Assembly: GCF_018736145.1 (NCBI RefSeq)
Contig: NZ_CP059997.1
Coordinates: 395,501 to 459,500, forward strand
DNA length: 64,000 nt
Direction of reading: 5' to 3'
From: Amycolatopsis sp. CA-230715
Lineage (GTDB): Bacteria; Actinomycetota; Actinomycetes; Mycobacteriales; Pseudonocardiaceae
Shown here: piece after piece, positions 44,435 through 52,642 of the stretch
How positions within the stretch are numbered: the first letter of the stretch is position 1
Layout: the number at the start of each line of letters is the position of its first letter
Program-made: the position numbers and the translations under genes
The notes under the pieces: model-generated
What the model was told of the DNA's origin: nothing
What the model saw: only the letters and a program-made list of their open reading frames with translations
Database searches by the model: none

Positions 44435-44643
44435 CTTTCCTCCTCCGGCACAGCTGTCGCGGGCGCCGGGCCGCGCAACGTCGTGGACCCAACAACAGCC
44501 CCGTCATCGGGGCGTCTGCTACCAGGATACGAGTCCCGCGCGCGGACGACTACCCGATCCCGTATCAAGCACCCATCGAATTCGCGCCGAAGGCCCGCGA
44601 AGGCCGCCAAGACGGCCACCAGGGCCGTTCCCAGCGTCTGGGA

Positions 44644-45894
44644 TCACTCTGTGTCACGACGCAGTAGCGAGGCGGGGCGGATCGCGCCCGCCCCGAACCG
44701 GGAGCTGACCCCGTCCGCCGCGATCTCGGCTTCGCGCCAGCGTGGGGCACTCGCGGCCACCGCGTCGAAGCTGAGCTGTTCGGGTTCGCCGGTACCCGAA
44801 AGACCTTCAACGCGGACCCCGATCAGCCGGATGGGTTCGCCCGCCGTCGATTCGGTGAACAACGCTACGGCGGTCGCGTGAATATCACGCGCGACGTCGG
44901 TCACGGACGGCAAGGTGCGCGCCCTGGTGATGGTCCGGAAGTCGGCGAAGCGCACCTTGATCGACACGGTGCGTCCCCGGACGCCGCGGGCGCGCAGCGT
45001 CTCGGCGACGCGGAAGGAGAGATCGAGCAGCTCCCGCGCCAGCTGCTCGCGGTCGGTGCGGTCGACGTCGAAGGTGCGCTCGGCGCCGATCGACTTGTCC
45101 GGCGTCTCGGGCACCACGCCGCGCTCGTCGCGGCCGTTCGCCAGCGCGTGCAGGTGCTCGCCCAGCGCGGTGCCCAGCATCGAGCGCAACCGCGCCAGTG
45201 GCGTCTTCGCGACGTCGGCGATCGTCTCCAGGCCGACGCGGTGCAGGTTCTCCTGGGTGCGCTTCCCGACGCCCCACAGCGCCGAAACGGGCAGCTGGTG
45301 CAGGAAGGCGACCGTCTCCGCCGACGGCACCACGACCATGCCGTCCGGTTTCGCCATGCCGGAGGCGAGCTTCGCGACGAACTTCACCCCGGCGGCGCCG
45401 ACCGAGCAGCTGATCCCGTGCTCCGCCTCGACCCGCGCCCTGATCATCGCGCCGACACCCGCCGGAGTGGTGCCGAGGCGCCGGAGCGCGCCGCTGACGT
45501 CCAGGAAGGCCTCGTCCAGGCTCAGCGGCTCCACGAGCGGGGTCAGCTCCTGGAAGATCGCCATCACCCCTCGGGAGACCTCGCCGTAGAGACCGCGTGT
45601 CGGCGGGAGGTAGACGGCGTGCGGGCACAGCCTGCGCGCGGCGCCCACCGGCATTGCCGAGCGGACGCCGTACACCCTGGCGGGGTAGTTCGCGGACAGC
45701 ACGACCGAGCGCGGCCCGGCGCCCGCGACGACGACCGGCCGGTGCACCAGCTCGGGCCGGGTGCGCAGCTCGACGGCGGCGAAGAAGGCGTCCATGTCGA
45801 CGTGCAGGAGCCCGCATCCCGTGTCGTCGACCGTGCCGGGCCCGGTGACGCGGTAGCGCGCGAGTGTGGCCGGCAGACCGGCGTTGCTTCCCAT
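44644..45894 (-). CDS. dinB: DNA polymerase IV (Y family)
   Basis: 416 residues. Translesion polymerase. Catalytic carboxylates in VDMDAFFAAVE and SLDEAFLDVSG; the helix-hairpin-helix LWGVGKRTQENLHRVGLETI; little-finger domain after about 240. No QLxLF-like clamp motif is obvious at the C-terminus, though EQLSFD near the end may serve. The next gene upstream is a methyltransferase 39 bases away. Confidence 0.94.
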   Translation of the reverse strand: MGSNAGLPATLARYRVTGPGTVDDTGCGLLHVDMDAFFAAVELRTRPELVHRPVVVAGAGPRSVVLSANYPARVYGVRSAMPVGAARRLCPHAVYLPPTRGLYGEVSRGVMAIFQELTPLVEPLSLDEAFLDVSGALRRLGTTPAGVGAMIRARVEAEHGISCSVGAAGVKFVAKLASGMAKPDGMVVVPSAETVAFLHQLPVSALWGVGKRTQENLHRVGLETIADVAKTPLARLRSMLGTALGEHLHALANGRDERGVVPETPDKSIGAERTFDVDRTDREQLARELLDLSFRVAETLRARGVRGRTVSIKVRFADFRTITRARTLPSVTDVARDIHATAVALFTESTAGEPIRLIGVRVEGLSGTGEPEQLSFDAVAASAPRWREAEIAADGVSSRFGAGAIRPASLLRRDTE

Positions 45895-45933
45895 CAGGTG
45901 CGGACAGTAGCCCGCCGCACCGACAACTCCGGG

Positions 45934-46668
45934 TTACTCCGGCCGGTGGGCGACGGCGTGCAGCCGCGCGGCGATGTCGCGCAGCGGCGAGGCGGTGGCC
46001 GCGGCGGTTTCGAAATCGGTGAGTTCGGCGCTCCACGTGTCGCCAGAGACCGAGTCGGCGACGACCCCGTCGCCCTGCAGCGACGCCACTTCGAGCCCCG
46101 CTCCCGCGAGCAGCGCCACGAGTCCGTCGGTGTCGAAGCGGCGCAGCAGGGTGTCGCCGTCCTCGTCGAGCACGCCGTCGGGGCCGGTGAGCAGGCGCCT
46201 CGCCTCGTCGAGGCGGCCCGCGAGCGCGCGGTGCAGCACCGCCGCGTGCCGGTTCGCGACCAGCACCGAGACCGCGCCGCCGCCCGCGACGACGGCCGCG
46301 AGCGAGCCGATCACCGCCGCCGGGTCGTCGACGACCTCGAGCAGCCCGTGCGCGAGCACCAGGTCGGCCGAGCCGCCCGGCACGGACCTGCCGAGCGCGT
46401 CGGAATCGTCGGCGACCACCGTGATGCGCTCGGCCACGCCGACCTCGTCGGCCCTGCGGCGCAGCGTGGCCAGCGCGTTCGGGTTCGGTTCGACCACGGT
46501 GACGCGGCAGCCGCCGGAGGCGAAGGGCACCGCCCATCCCCCGCTGCCGCCGCCGACGTCGACGACGTGGGGCTCGTTCACGCCGCGCGCACGGGCGCGC
46601 GCCAGTTCGGCTTCGAGGACCCGCCGTACGGCCGCCGATCCGCGTGCTGCCGCGGTGTCCGTTCGCAT
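45934..46668 (-). CDS. SAM-dependent methyltransferase
   Basis: 244 residues with a Rossmann methyltransferase domain at about 30-150: motif I HVVDVGGGSGGWAVP, acidic VVEPNPNAL, and VLAHGLLEVVDDP. It resembles UbiE/SmtA-type enzymes; the substrate is unknown. It is divergent from the first ParA-like gene. Confidence 0.85.
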   Translation of the reverse strand: MRTDTAAARGSAAVRRVLEAELARARARGVNEPHVVDVGGGSGGWAVPFASGGCRVTVVEPNPNALATLRRRADEVGVAERITVVADDSDALGRSVPGGSADLVLAHGLLEVVDDPAAVIGSLAAVVAGGGAVSVLVANRHAAVLHRALAGRLDEARRLLTGPDGVLDEDGDTLLRRFDTDGLVALLAGAGLEVASLQGDGVVADSVSGDTWSAELTDFETAAATASPLRDIAARLHAVAHRPE

Positions 46669-46723
46669 GACACCACAGCGTAGTGGTGGCCACTTCAGGC
46701 AGCGGAGGCGTCACCTCCAACCG

Positions 46724-46729
46724 TAGGCT
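46724..46729 (+). promoter_or_regulatory. -10 element of leaderless first parA-like gene
   Basis: TAGGCT, 6 bases before the GTG at 46736. GGAGG/CCTCC arms (46704-46718) lie just upstream where a -35 or operator would be. Confidence 0.5.
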
Positions 46730-46735
46730 CCCCCC

Positions 46736-47524
46736 GTGTCTACCGTGGCGGTGCTCAGTCTCAAGGGCGGCGTCGGCAAGACGAGCGTGGTGCTCGGCCT
46801 CGCCTCCGCCGCCGCGCGGAGCGGTGTGCGCACGCTCGTGGTCGATCTCGACCCGCAGTGCAACGCGACCGCCGCGCTCGATCCCGGTCCGACGACGGCC
46901 ACCCTCGCCGACGTGCTGGCTTCGCCGCGCCGGTCGGTGCTCGCGGCGGCGATCACGGTGAGCGGCTGGGGCGACGGCGTCGACGTGCTGGTGGGCGCGG
47001 AGGAGACCGAGTCGCTCAACGACCCCGATCCCGGGACGCGGCGGCTCGGCAGGCTGGCGAACGCCCTCCACGAACGGCACCGGATCGTCGACCACGGTGA
47101 CGAGCCCTACGGCCTGGTCCTGCTGGACTGCCCGCCTTCGCTGGGCAGGCTGACCCGCTCGGCGCTGGTGGCCGCGGACGCCGCGCTGATGGTCACCGAG
47201 CCCGCGCTGTTCGCCGTCTCGGGGGTGCAGCGCGCGGCGGAGGCGGTGGCCGCGGAACGGGCCGAGCACAACGACCGGCTGCGCACGCTCGGGGTCGTGG
47301 TGAACCGCGTGAAGCCGCGGTCGAAGGAGCACGACTTCCGCGTCGGCGAGCTGCGCTCGGAGTTCGGGGACCTGGTGCTGGACCCGGTGCTGCCGGATCG
47401 GGTCGCGGTGCAGCAGGCGCAGGGCGCGTGCGCGCCGATCCACCGGCTGCGTTCGGCGGGCGCGCGGGACCTCGCCGCGGCGTTCGACACCTTGCTGGGC
47501 CACACCGCGAAGTCCAGCCCGTAG
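46736..47524 (+). CDS. ParA-family ATPase, first tandem copy
   Basis: 262 residues. Deviant Walker A LKGGVGKTS at residues 8-16, DLDPQCNATAALDP (Walker A' region) and LLDCPPSLGRLTRSAL (Walker B). No helix-turn-helix and no parB next to it, so it is an orphan Soj/MinD-type ATPase, not obviously a chromosome partition pair. About half of its residues match the next gene by eye. Confidence 0.9.
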   Translation: MSTVAVLSLKGGVGKTSVVLGLASAAARSGVRTLVVDLDPQCNATAALDPGPTTATLADVLASPRRSVLAAAITVSGWGDGVDVLVGAEETESLNDPDPGTRRLGRLANALHERHRIVDHGDEPYGLVLLDCPPSLGRLTRSALVAADAALMVTEPALFAVSGVQRAAEAVAAERAEHNDRLRTLGVVVNRVKPRSKEHDFRVGELRSEFGDLVLDPVLPDRVAVQQAQGACAPIHRLRSAGARDLAAAFDTLLGHTAKSSP

Positions 47525-47527
47525 GCT
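47522..47527 (+). promoter_or_regulatory. -10 element of leaderless second parA-like gene
   Basis: TAGGCT overlapping the first gene's stop, 7 bases before GTG 47535; the same hexamer as upstream of the first copy. Confidence 0.5.
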
Positions 47528-47534
47528 GTGTCGA

Positions 47535-48416
47535 GTGCACACGGTCGCCGTACTCAGCCTCAAGGGTGGCGTCGGGAAAACCACGGTCGCGCTCGGTATC
47601 GCTTCGGCAGCGCTGCGTAGGGGAACCCGCACCCTGGTCGCCGATCTCGACCCCCAGGGCAACGCCACCGCGTCGCTCGACCCGCCCTACACCGAGTCCA
47701 CCCTCGCCGATGTGCTCGAAACCCCGCACCGCGCCGTTCTGCAGCGCGCGATCGCGCCCAGTGTGTGGAGTGACGACGTCGACGTGCTCGTGGGCTCGGA
47801 AGAGCTCGAGGAGCTGAACGACCCCGGCACGCAGGGCCGCCGCCTCGACAACCTCTCGCGCGCGCTCGACGAGCTGTACCGGGCGCCGACACGGGGCACG
47901 CCGTACGACCTCGTGGTGCTCGACTGCCCGCCGTCGCTGGGCAGGCTGACGCGGTCGGCGCTGGTCGCCGCGGACAGCGCGATCCTCGTGACCGAGCCGA
48001 CGATGTACGCCGTCGCGGGCGCCGAGCGGGCGCTCGAGGCGATCGAAGGGATCCGGGCCGAGCACAACCCCGATCTCAAGGCGATCGGCGTGCTGGTGAA
48101 CCGGCTCCGGGTGCGCTCGCACGAGCACCAGTTCCGCATCGCCGAACTGCGGGAGTCGTTCGGGCACCTGGTGATGCCGACCGCGATCCCCGACCGGCTC
48201 GCGGTGCAGCAGGCGCAGGGCGCGTGCAGCCCGATCCACGAGTGGGCGTCGCCGGGGGCGCAGGAGATCGCGCTGACGTTCAACATGGTGCTGGCGAAGA
48301 TCCTGCGGTCCAACCGGGCCGGCCGCCATCGCGTGCACGGGGAGGGCGAGGCCGAGCCGGAAAGCACGGCCGAGTCGACCGGGCCCATCCAGCGCATCCC
48401 CGTTCCCGGCGACTGA
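47535..48416 (+). CDS. ParA-family ATPase, second tandem copy
   Basis: 293 residues. Walker A LKGGVGKTT, DLDPQGNATASLDP and VLDCPPSLGRLTRSAL. It shares the motif PDRxAVQQAQGAC with the first copy and has a longer, acidic C-terminal tail (about 262-293). The pair arose by duplication; one may regulate or heterodimerise with the other. It is followed 4 bases later by nei. Confidence 0.9.
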   Translation: MHTVAVLSLKGGVGKTTVALGIASAALRRGTRTLVADLDPQGNATASLDPPYTESTLADVLETPHRAVLQRAIAPSVWSDDVDVLVGSEELEELNDPGTQGRRLDNLSRALDELYRAPTRGTPYDLVVLDCPPSLGRLTRSALVAADSAILVTEPTMYAVAGAERALEAIEGIRAEHNPDLKAIGVLVNRLRVRSHEHQFRIAELRESFGHLVMPTAIPDRLAVQQAQGACSPIHEWASPGAQEIALTFNMVLAKILRSNRAGRHRVHGEGEAEPESTAESTGPIQRIPVPGD

Positions 48417-48420
48417 GCCG

Positions 48421-49221
48421 ATGCCCGAGGGCGACACGGTCTTCCTCACCGGGAAGCGACTCGACAAGGCACTGGCGAGGAAAACGCTGCTGCTGAGCGA
48501 TTTCCGGCATCCCGCACTGGCCACAGTGGACCTTTCGGGGCACGATGTGCTCGGCGTCGGCACCGTCGGCAAGCACCTGTTCACCCGCTTCTCCGGCGAC
48601 CTGAGCCTGCACAGCCACCTGAAGATGGACGGCGCGTGGGAGGTGTACCCGAGCGGGCGGCGCTGGCGCAAACCCGCGCACCACGCACGGGTGGTGCTCG
48701 GTGTCGACGGGGCGCAGGCGGTCGGGTTCCGGGTGCACGACCTGGAAATCCTGCCGACCGCGCAGGAGCAGCGCCTCGTCGGGCACCTCGGCCCCGATCT
48801 CCTCGATCCACAGTGGACGGACGAGCACACGGACCGCGCGGCCGCCGCGCTGGCCGCGGCACCGGATCGCGAGCTGGGCGAGGCACTCCTCGACCAGCGG
48901 GTGATGGCGGGCGTCGGCAACGTGTACAAGGTCGAGGTCTCCTTTTCCCTCGGTGTCACCCCGTGGAGCCCGGTGTCCGATGTGGACGCTCGCGCCGCCG
49001 TGCTGCTCGCACGGAAGCTCTTGGCGGCCAACGCGTGGCGGTTCGACCGCAGCACCACCGGTGAGCAGGCGCGAGGGCGGCGGCACTGGGTTTACGAGCG
49101 CACGAGGCAGGGCTGTTTCCGCTGCGGCGGCCCGGTGCGCGTCGCGTCGCAGGGCGAAGGCGTGCACCAGCGCCCGACCTGGTTCTGCCCCCGCTGTCAG
49201 CGCGGCCCCTCCCCGGGATGA
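48421..49221 (+). CDS. nei2: Fpg/Nei family DNA glycosylase (endonuclease VIII, Nei2 type)
   Basis: 266 residues. Removes oxidised pyrimidines. The N-terminal catalytic PEGDTV (Pro2 nucleophile after Met removal, Glu3) marks Nei rather than Fpg. The helix-two-turn-helix LLDQRVMAGVGNVYKVE and the C-terminal zinc finger GCFRCGG...WFCPRCQRG are present. Orientation suggests co-transcription with the second ParA gene. Confidence 0.93.
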   Translation: MPEGDTVFLTGKRLDKALARKTLLLSDFRHPALATVDLSGHDVLGVGTVGKHLFTRFSGDLSLHSHLKMDGAWEVYPSGRRWRKPAHHARVVLGVDGAQAVGFRVHDLEILPTAQEQRLVGHLGPDLLDPQWTDEHTDRAAAALAAAPDRELGEALLDQRVMAGVGNVYKVEVSFSLGVTPWSPVSDVDARAAVLLARKLLAANAWRFDRSTTGEQARGRRHWVYERTRQGCFRCGGPVRVASQGEGVHQRPTWFCPRCQRGPSPG

Positions 49222-49250
49222 GGGACATCCACCGGTTTTCCCGCTACGAT
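49222..49250 (+). promoter_or_regulatory. Promoter upstream of add
   Basis: GGGACA (49222-49227), 17 bases, TACGAT (49245-49250). The transcript would start at or near the GTG of the small ORF at 49257 and continue into add. Confidence 0.55.
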
Positions 49251-49256
49251 GGCGGC

Positions 49257-49319
49257 GTGACCGCGTACAAGCTCCCGCTGTACGGGCAGGACCGCGAGCG
49301 GGGCGATCTGGCTCCCTGA
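49257..49319 (+). CDS. Possible leaderless 20-residue leader peptide of add
   Basis: GTG starts 6 bases after the -10 TACGAT, the geometry of leaderless actinobacterial mRNAs. It encodes MTAYKLPLYGQDRERGDLAP and stops 59 bases before the add GTG. It could be a regulatory leader or a chance frame. Confidence 0.35.
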   Translation: MTAYKLPLYGQDRERGDLAP

Positions 49320-49378
49320 AGCGCCGCGTCTCCGCGTCGTTTCCCTTTATCCACCCGAAATTCTCCGGGAGCCTTGCT

Positions 49379-50404
49379 GTGCCTGAAAACCTGCACGATT
49401 TCGTCGCGTCCCTGCCCAAGGCCGAGTTGCACGTCCACCTGCTCGGCGCGGCCACCGTCGACACGGTGCTCGACCTGGCCCGCCGCCACCCCTCGGCCGG
49501 GGTGCCGACCGAACGGGCCGCGTTGGCGGAGTTCTACACCTTCCGCGACTTCGACCACTTCCTCCGGGTGTACTGGGCGGTGCAGTCGATGATCACCGGC
49601 CGGAACGACGTCCACACCCTGGTCACCGGGCTCGCGCGGGACCTCGCCGCGCAGAACGTGCGGTACGCGGAAGTCACCGTGACGCCGTACAACCACCTCC
49701 TCGACGGCCTTTCCGGCGACGACCTGCTCGACGGCCTCGCCTCCGGGCGGGCGGCGGCCGCCCGGGACCACGGGGTGGACCTGGCGTGGTGCTTCGACAT
49801 CCCGGGTGAGAAGGGCGTCAAGGCGGGGCGGGAAACGCTCGCGTTCGCGCTCGGCGAACGGCCGGACGGGCTGGTCTCCTTCGGCCTCGGCGGGCCGGAA
49901 ACCGGTGTCGGGCGGGCGTTGTTCACCCCGATGTTCACCGCGGCGCGCGAAGCGGGCCTGCGCAGCGTGCCGCACGCGGGCGAGACCACCGGGCCGGCCA
50001 CGATCTGGTCCGCGGTGCACGATCTCGGCGCGGAGCGGATCGGGCACGGCACCAGTGCCGCGGCGGATCCGCGGCTGCTCGAACACCTTGCGGAGCACCG
50101 GATCCCGCTCGAGGTGTGCCCGACGTCGAACGTGTGCACGCGCCAGGTCGACTCGATCGAAGCGCATCCCGTGCGCCGCATGCTCGACCACGGCGTCACG
50201 GTGACACTGAACACCGACGATCCCGGGATGTTCGACGCCACGCTCAACGGCGAGTACGTCGCCGTCGCCGAAGCGCTCGGGCTCACCCGCGGCGAAATCG
50301 CGCAGCTGGCCCGCAACGCGATCACCGCGTCGTTTCTGGCCGGTTCCCGCCGCGACGCGCTGCTCGCGGAGATCGATTCCGTCGCTGTGGCCTCCGGGGC
50401 GTGA
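49379..50404 (+). CDS. add: Adenosine deaminase
   Basis: 341 residues. Deaminates adenosine (or an adenine-like substrate) in purine salvage. The zinc-site HVH in KAELHVHLLG, substrate motif VPHAGETTGP, RIGHGTSAAAD and NTDDPGMFD are all intact. The usual HLDG is HLLG, so substrate range may differ. GTG at 49379 has GGGAG 7 bases upstream. Confidence 0.93.
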   Translation: MPENLHDFVASLPKAELHVHLLGAATVDTVLDLARRHPSAGVPTERAALAEFYTFRDFDHFLRVYWAVQSMITGRNDVHTLVTGLARDLAAQNVRYAEVTVTPYNHLLDGLSGDDLLDGLASGRAAAARDHGVDLAWCFDIPGEKGVKAGRETLAFALGERPDGLVSFGLGGPETGVGRALFTPMFTAAREAGLRSVPHAGETTGPATIWSAVHDLGAERIGHGTSAAADPRLLEHLAEHRIPLEVCPTSNVCTRQVDSIEAHPVRRMLDHGVTVTLNTDDPGMFDATLNGEYVAVAEALGLTRGEIAQLARNAITASFLAGSRRDALLAEIDSVAVASGA

Positions 50405-50409
50405 TCGGC

Positions 50410-50446
50410 AAAATCGGTTGCCGGTTCCCGCGTACGCGCCTAGCGT
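50410..50446 (+). promoter_or_regulatory. WhiB7-type promoter candidate
   Basis: AAAATCGG immediately before a -35 TTGCCG (50418-50423), 17 bases, -10 TAGCGT (50441-50446). The A/T-rich block directly upstream of a TTG-type -35 is the signature of WhiB7-activated promoters, and AAAATCGGTTG is the wording I recall from the mycobacterial whiB7 promoter itself. It begins 5 bases after the add stop. Confidence 0.65.
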
Positions 50447-50478
50447 GGCCAGTACACGAGAAGGGAGGTGGTCCAAAG

Positions 50479-50517
50479 TTGAAGAACTACAGGACTCGTG
50501 AGGTGGCTGTCCGTTAA
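50479..50517 (+). CDS. 12-residue leader peptide ORF upstream of GNAT gene
   Basis: TTG start behind a very strong ribosome site AAGGGAGGTGG (50461-50471). It encodes MKNYRTREVAVR and stops at TAA inside a perfect 14-base palindrome (50509-50522). A downstream GACCACCT (50558-50565) can pair with its SD AGGTGGTC (50466-50473). The layout matches ribosome-sensing leader peptides of resistance genes. Confidence 0.6.
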   Translation: MKNYRTREVAVR

Positions 50518-50622
50518 CGGACTCCACGCGTAGGACTTTCCCGCAGGGACTTCTTCCGACCACCTGTCGGCTCGTCTCCTGTGTCGCGTGTCAGCCTGTT
50601 GACGAATACCAGGCAGTCACCG

Positions 50623-50699
50623 GACCCCCGATGCTTCCGAGACCCAGTCCTGCTCGGAACTCGAACGACTGACGGCGTTCGAGAAGAGCATCGGGGGTC
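50623..50699 (+). terminator. Attenuator hairpin before the GNAT gene
   Basis: Perfect 13-base arms GACCCCCGATGCT (50623-50635) and AGCATCGGGGGTC (50687-50699), followed by TCTTC. An inner stem CTCGAACG/CGTTCGAG lies at 50660-50683. It sits between the leader peptide and the acetyltransferase start. Confidence 0.7.
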
Positions 50700-50734
50700 T
50701 CTTCATGTATCCCGGTTTTCGCGGAAGGTCCCCC

Positions 50735-51298
50735 GTGCTGAAGATCGACGAACCCCTGCGCACCGAACGGCTCGTCCTGCGCCCCTTCGCCGACGGCGAT
50801 CTCGATGCCCTGCACGCGATCCACTCGCGCGAGGACGTCACCCGGTACCTCTACCTCGAGCCTCGCGACCGCGTGGAATGCGCGGAGGCGCTGGAGAAGC
50901 GCGTCGCGGGCACGTCGATCACCGAGCCGGGTCAGGCGCTCGCGATCGCGGTCGTGCTCGCGGAGACCGGCGAGGTCATCGGCGACCTGTACTTCGAGTG
51001 GCTCAGCGAAGAGCACCGCAGGGCGGAAATCGGGTTCGTCTTCCATCCGGACCACTACGGCCGAGGGTATGCGACGGAGGCCGCGCGAGAACTGCTCCGG
51101 CTCGGTTTCGACTGCCTCGGTCTCCATCGCGTCATCGGACGCTGTGACGCGCGCAACATCGCGTCCGCGACCGTGCTCGGCAAGCTCGGCCTCCGTGAGG
51201 AGGCGCGTCTGCGTGAGAACGAATTCGTCAAGGGCGAGTGGGTCGACGAACTGGTTTTCGCGATCCTCGACCGGGAATGGCGGGCGCGGCAGCCCTGA
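50735..51298 (+). CDS. GNAT acetyltransferase (RimJ/RimL type) under attenuator control
   Basis: 187 residues. Acetyl-CoA-dependent transferase of the Acetyltransf_3 group: TERLVLRPF at the start, GEVIGDLYFEWL, the CoA-loop FHPDHYGRGYATEAARELL and RCDARNIASATVLGKLGL. GTG 50735 with GGAAGG upstream is preferred; ATG 50705 is in frame but abuts the terminator stem. The leader arrangement suggests induction by ribosome-targeting antibiotics, so the enzyme may modify a drug or a ribosomal component (inference). Confidence 0.88.
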   Translation: MLKIDEPLRTERLVLRPFADGDLDALHAIHSREDVTRYLYLEPRDRVECAEALEKRVAGTSITEPGQALAIAVVLAETGEVIGDLYFEWLSEEHRRAEIGFVFHPDHYGRGYATEAARELLRLGFDCLGLHRVIGRCDARNIASATVLGKLGLREEARLRENEFVKGEWVDELVFAILDREWRARQP

Positions 51299-51373
51299 CG
51301 CACCGGTGCGACCTGCGCCACCGGTGCGCACGGCCGCCTCGCGGGGCGGCGGGGCGTGGGGCAGCATGGGGCC

Positions 51374-52423
51374 GTGCTCTTCGAGAAGATCGTCCGCCCC
51401 GCCCTGTACCGGCTCGGCAAGAACGACCCGGAAACGGTGCACGAGCGCACCGTTCGCGTGCTCGGCAGGCTCGGTACCGTGCCGCCCGCGCTGGCCGCGC
51501 TGCGGCGGTACTACGGCACGGACGATCCGGTCACGGTGTTCGGGTTGCGGTTCCCCAACCGGGTGGGGCTGGCGGCGGGGATGGACAAGGACGGGCGCGC
51601 GCTCGCCGCGTGGCCCGCGCTCGGGTTCGGGTTCGTCGAAGTCGGCACGGTGACGAAGTTGGCGCAGCCGGGGAATCCGAAACCGCGCCTGTACCACCTT
51701 CCCGACAGCCAGGCCGTGATCAATCGGATGGGGTTCAACAACTCCGGTGCCGACGCGCTCGCGGAACGCCTTGCCACGCAAGGGAAACCGCCGGTGCCGC
51801 TCGGGGTCAGCATCGGCAAGTCCAAGGCGGCCTCGCTCGAGGAGGCCGTCGGCGACTACCAGGCGTCGCTGCGCGCGCTGTACCCGCACGCGGACTACTT
51901 CGCGGTGAACGTCAGCTCTCCGAACACCGCGGGCCTGCGCGCGCTGCAAGACCGTTCGGCGCTCACCGACCTGCTCGCCGAGCTTCAGCGGACCTCGTCG
52001 TCGCTCGCTGCCGATGCCGGGCGCGAGCCGACTCCGCTGCTGGTGAAGGTGGCGCCCGATCTGTCCGACGAAGCGCTCGGCGAACTGCTGGAAGTGTGCG
52101 ACGAGCACGGTGTGGCCGGGTTGATCGCCACGAACACCACGCTCGCGCGGGATGGTCTCGCCGGGACCGACGCGCATCTGGGCAAGGAGGTCGGTGGCCT
52201 GTCCGGGCGTCCGCTGGCGAACCGGGCGCGCGAGGTGGTGCGGTTCGTGCACTCCCGCACCGGGGGGAAGCTCCCGATCATCGGCGTGGGCGGCATCCTC
52301 GGCGCGCACGACGCGCGATTGATGCTCGACGCGGGCGCGAGCCTTGTGCAGCTCTACACCGGCTTCGCGCTGAACGGGCCGGGGCTGGTCCGCACCGTCG
52401 CCCGCGGCGTCGCCGCCCGCTGA
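51374..52423 (+). CDS. pyrD: Quinone-dependent dihydroorotate dehydrogenase (class 2)
   Basis: 349 residues. Fourth step of pyrimidine synthesis at the membrane. FMN motifs VGLAAGMDKDGRALAAWPAL, NRMGFNNSG, catalytic Ser in NVSSPNTAGLR, and GVGGILGAHDA. Class 2 members have an N-terminal helical membrane-binding segment, seen here as LFEKIVRPALYRL. GTG at 51374; an in-frame GTG at 51356 is possible. Confidence 0.95.
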   Translation: MLFEKIVRPALYRLGKNDPETVHERTVRVLGRLGTVPPALAALRRYYGTDDPVTVFGLRFPNRVGLAAGMDKDGRALAAWPALGFGFVEVGTVTKLAQPGNPKPRLYHLPDSQAVINRMGFNNSGADALAERLATQGKPPVPLGVSIGKSKAASLEEAVGDYQASLRALYPHADYFAVNVSSPNTAGLRALQDRSALTDLLAELQRTSSSLAADAGREPTPLLVKVAPDLSDEALGELLEVCDEHGVAGLIATNTTLARDGLAGTDAHLGKEVGGLSGRPLANRAREVVRFVHSRTGGKLPIIGVGGILGAHDARLMLDAGASLVQLYTGFALNGPGLVRTVARGVAAR

Positions 52424-52503
52424 CCCGTCCCGTTAGGACAGTCCACTTAGGACACCAAAGAAATCCGCGACCCGAATACCCGTACGGCATCTGATAGTAC
52501 AAA

Positions 52504-52522
52504 CCCCCACCCGACCCGGGGG
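52504..52522 (+). terminator. Weak hairpin after pyrD
   Basis: CCCCC (52504-52508) and GGGGG (52518-52522) between convergent pyrD and pspM; no T-run. Two TTAGGACA direct repeats lie closer to pyrD at 52433 and 52447. Confidence 0.3.
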
Positions 52523-52578
52523 CGACCCACGGTCCATTCTACCCGCGTCCGGTGTTACGGCGGGCGCCGAAAGCAGGT

Positions 52579-52606
52579 TGTGGACAACCCGGCCCGCTGT
52601 GGACAG
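52579..52606. promoter_or_regulatory. Two DnaA-box-like sites
   Basis: TGTGGACAA (52579-52587) is a perfect reverse of the actinobacterial DnaA box TTGTCCACA; TGTGGACAG (52598-52606) has one mismatch. They are intergenic, between pyrD and pspM. Confidence 0.35.
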
Positions 52607-52642
52607 TGGTTTGCCCGCGGCGCGGAAATGTGCTTCGGGAAG

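Noticed and set aside
46736..48416. A chromosomal parAB partition locus
   Set aside because: Neither ParA-like gene has a ParB partner or parS-like site nearby, so it is not the chromosome partition operon.
50581..51147. A GTG-initiated frame running through the attenuator into the GNAT gene
   Set aside because: It is out of frame with the clear acetyltransferase and crosses the terminator stem; only the 12-codon leader ORF has a convincing SD.
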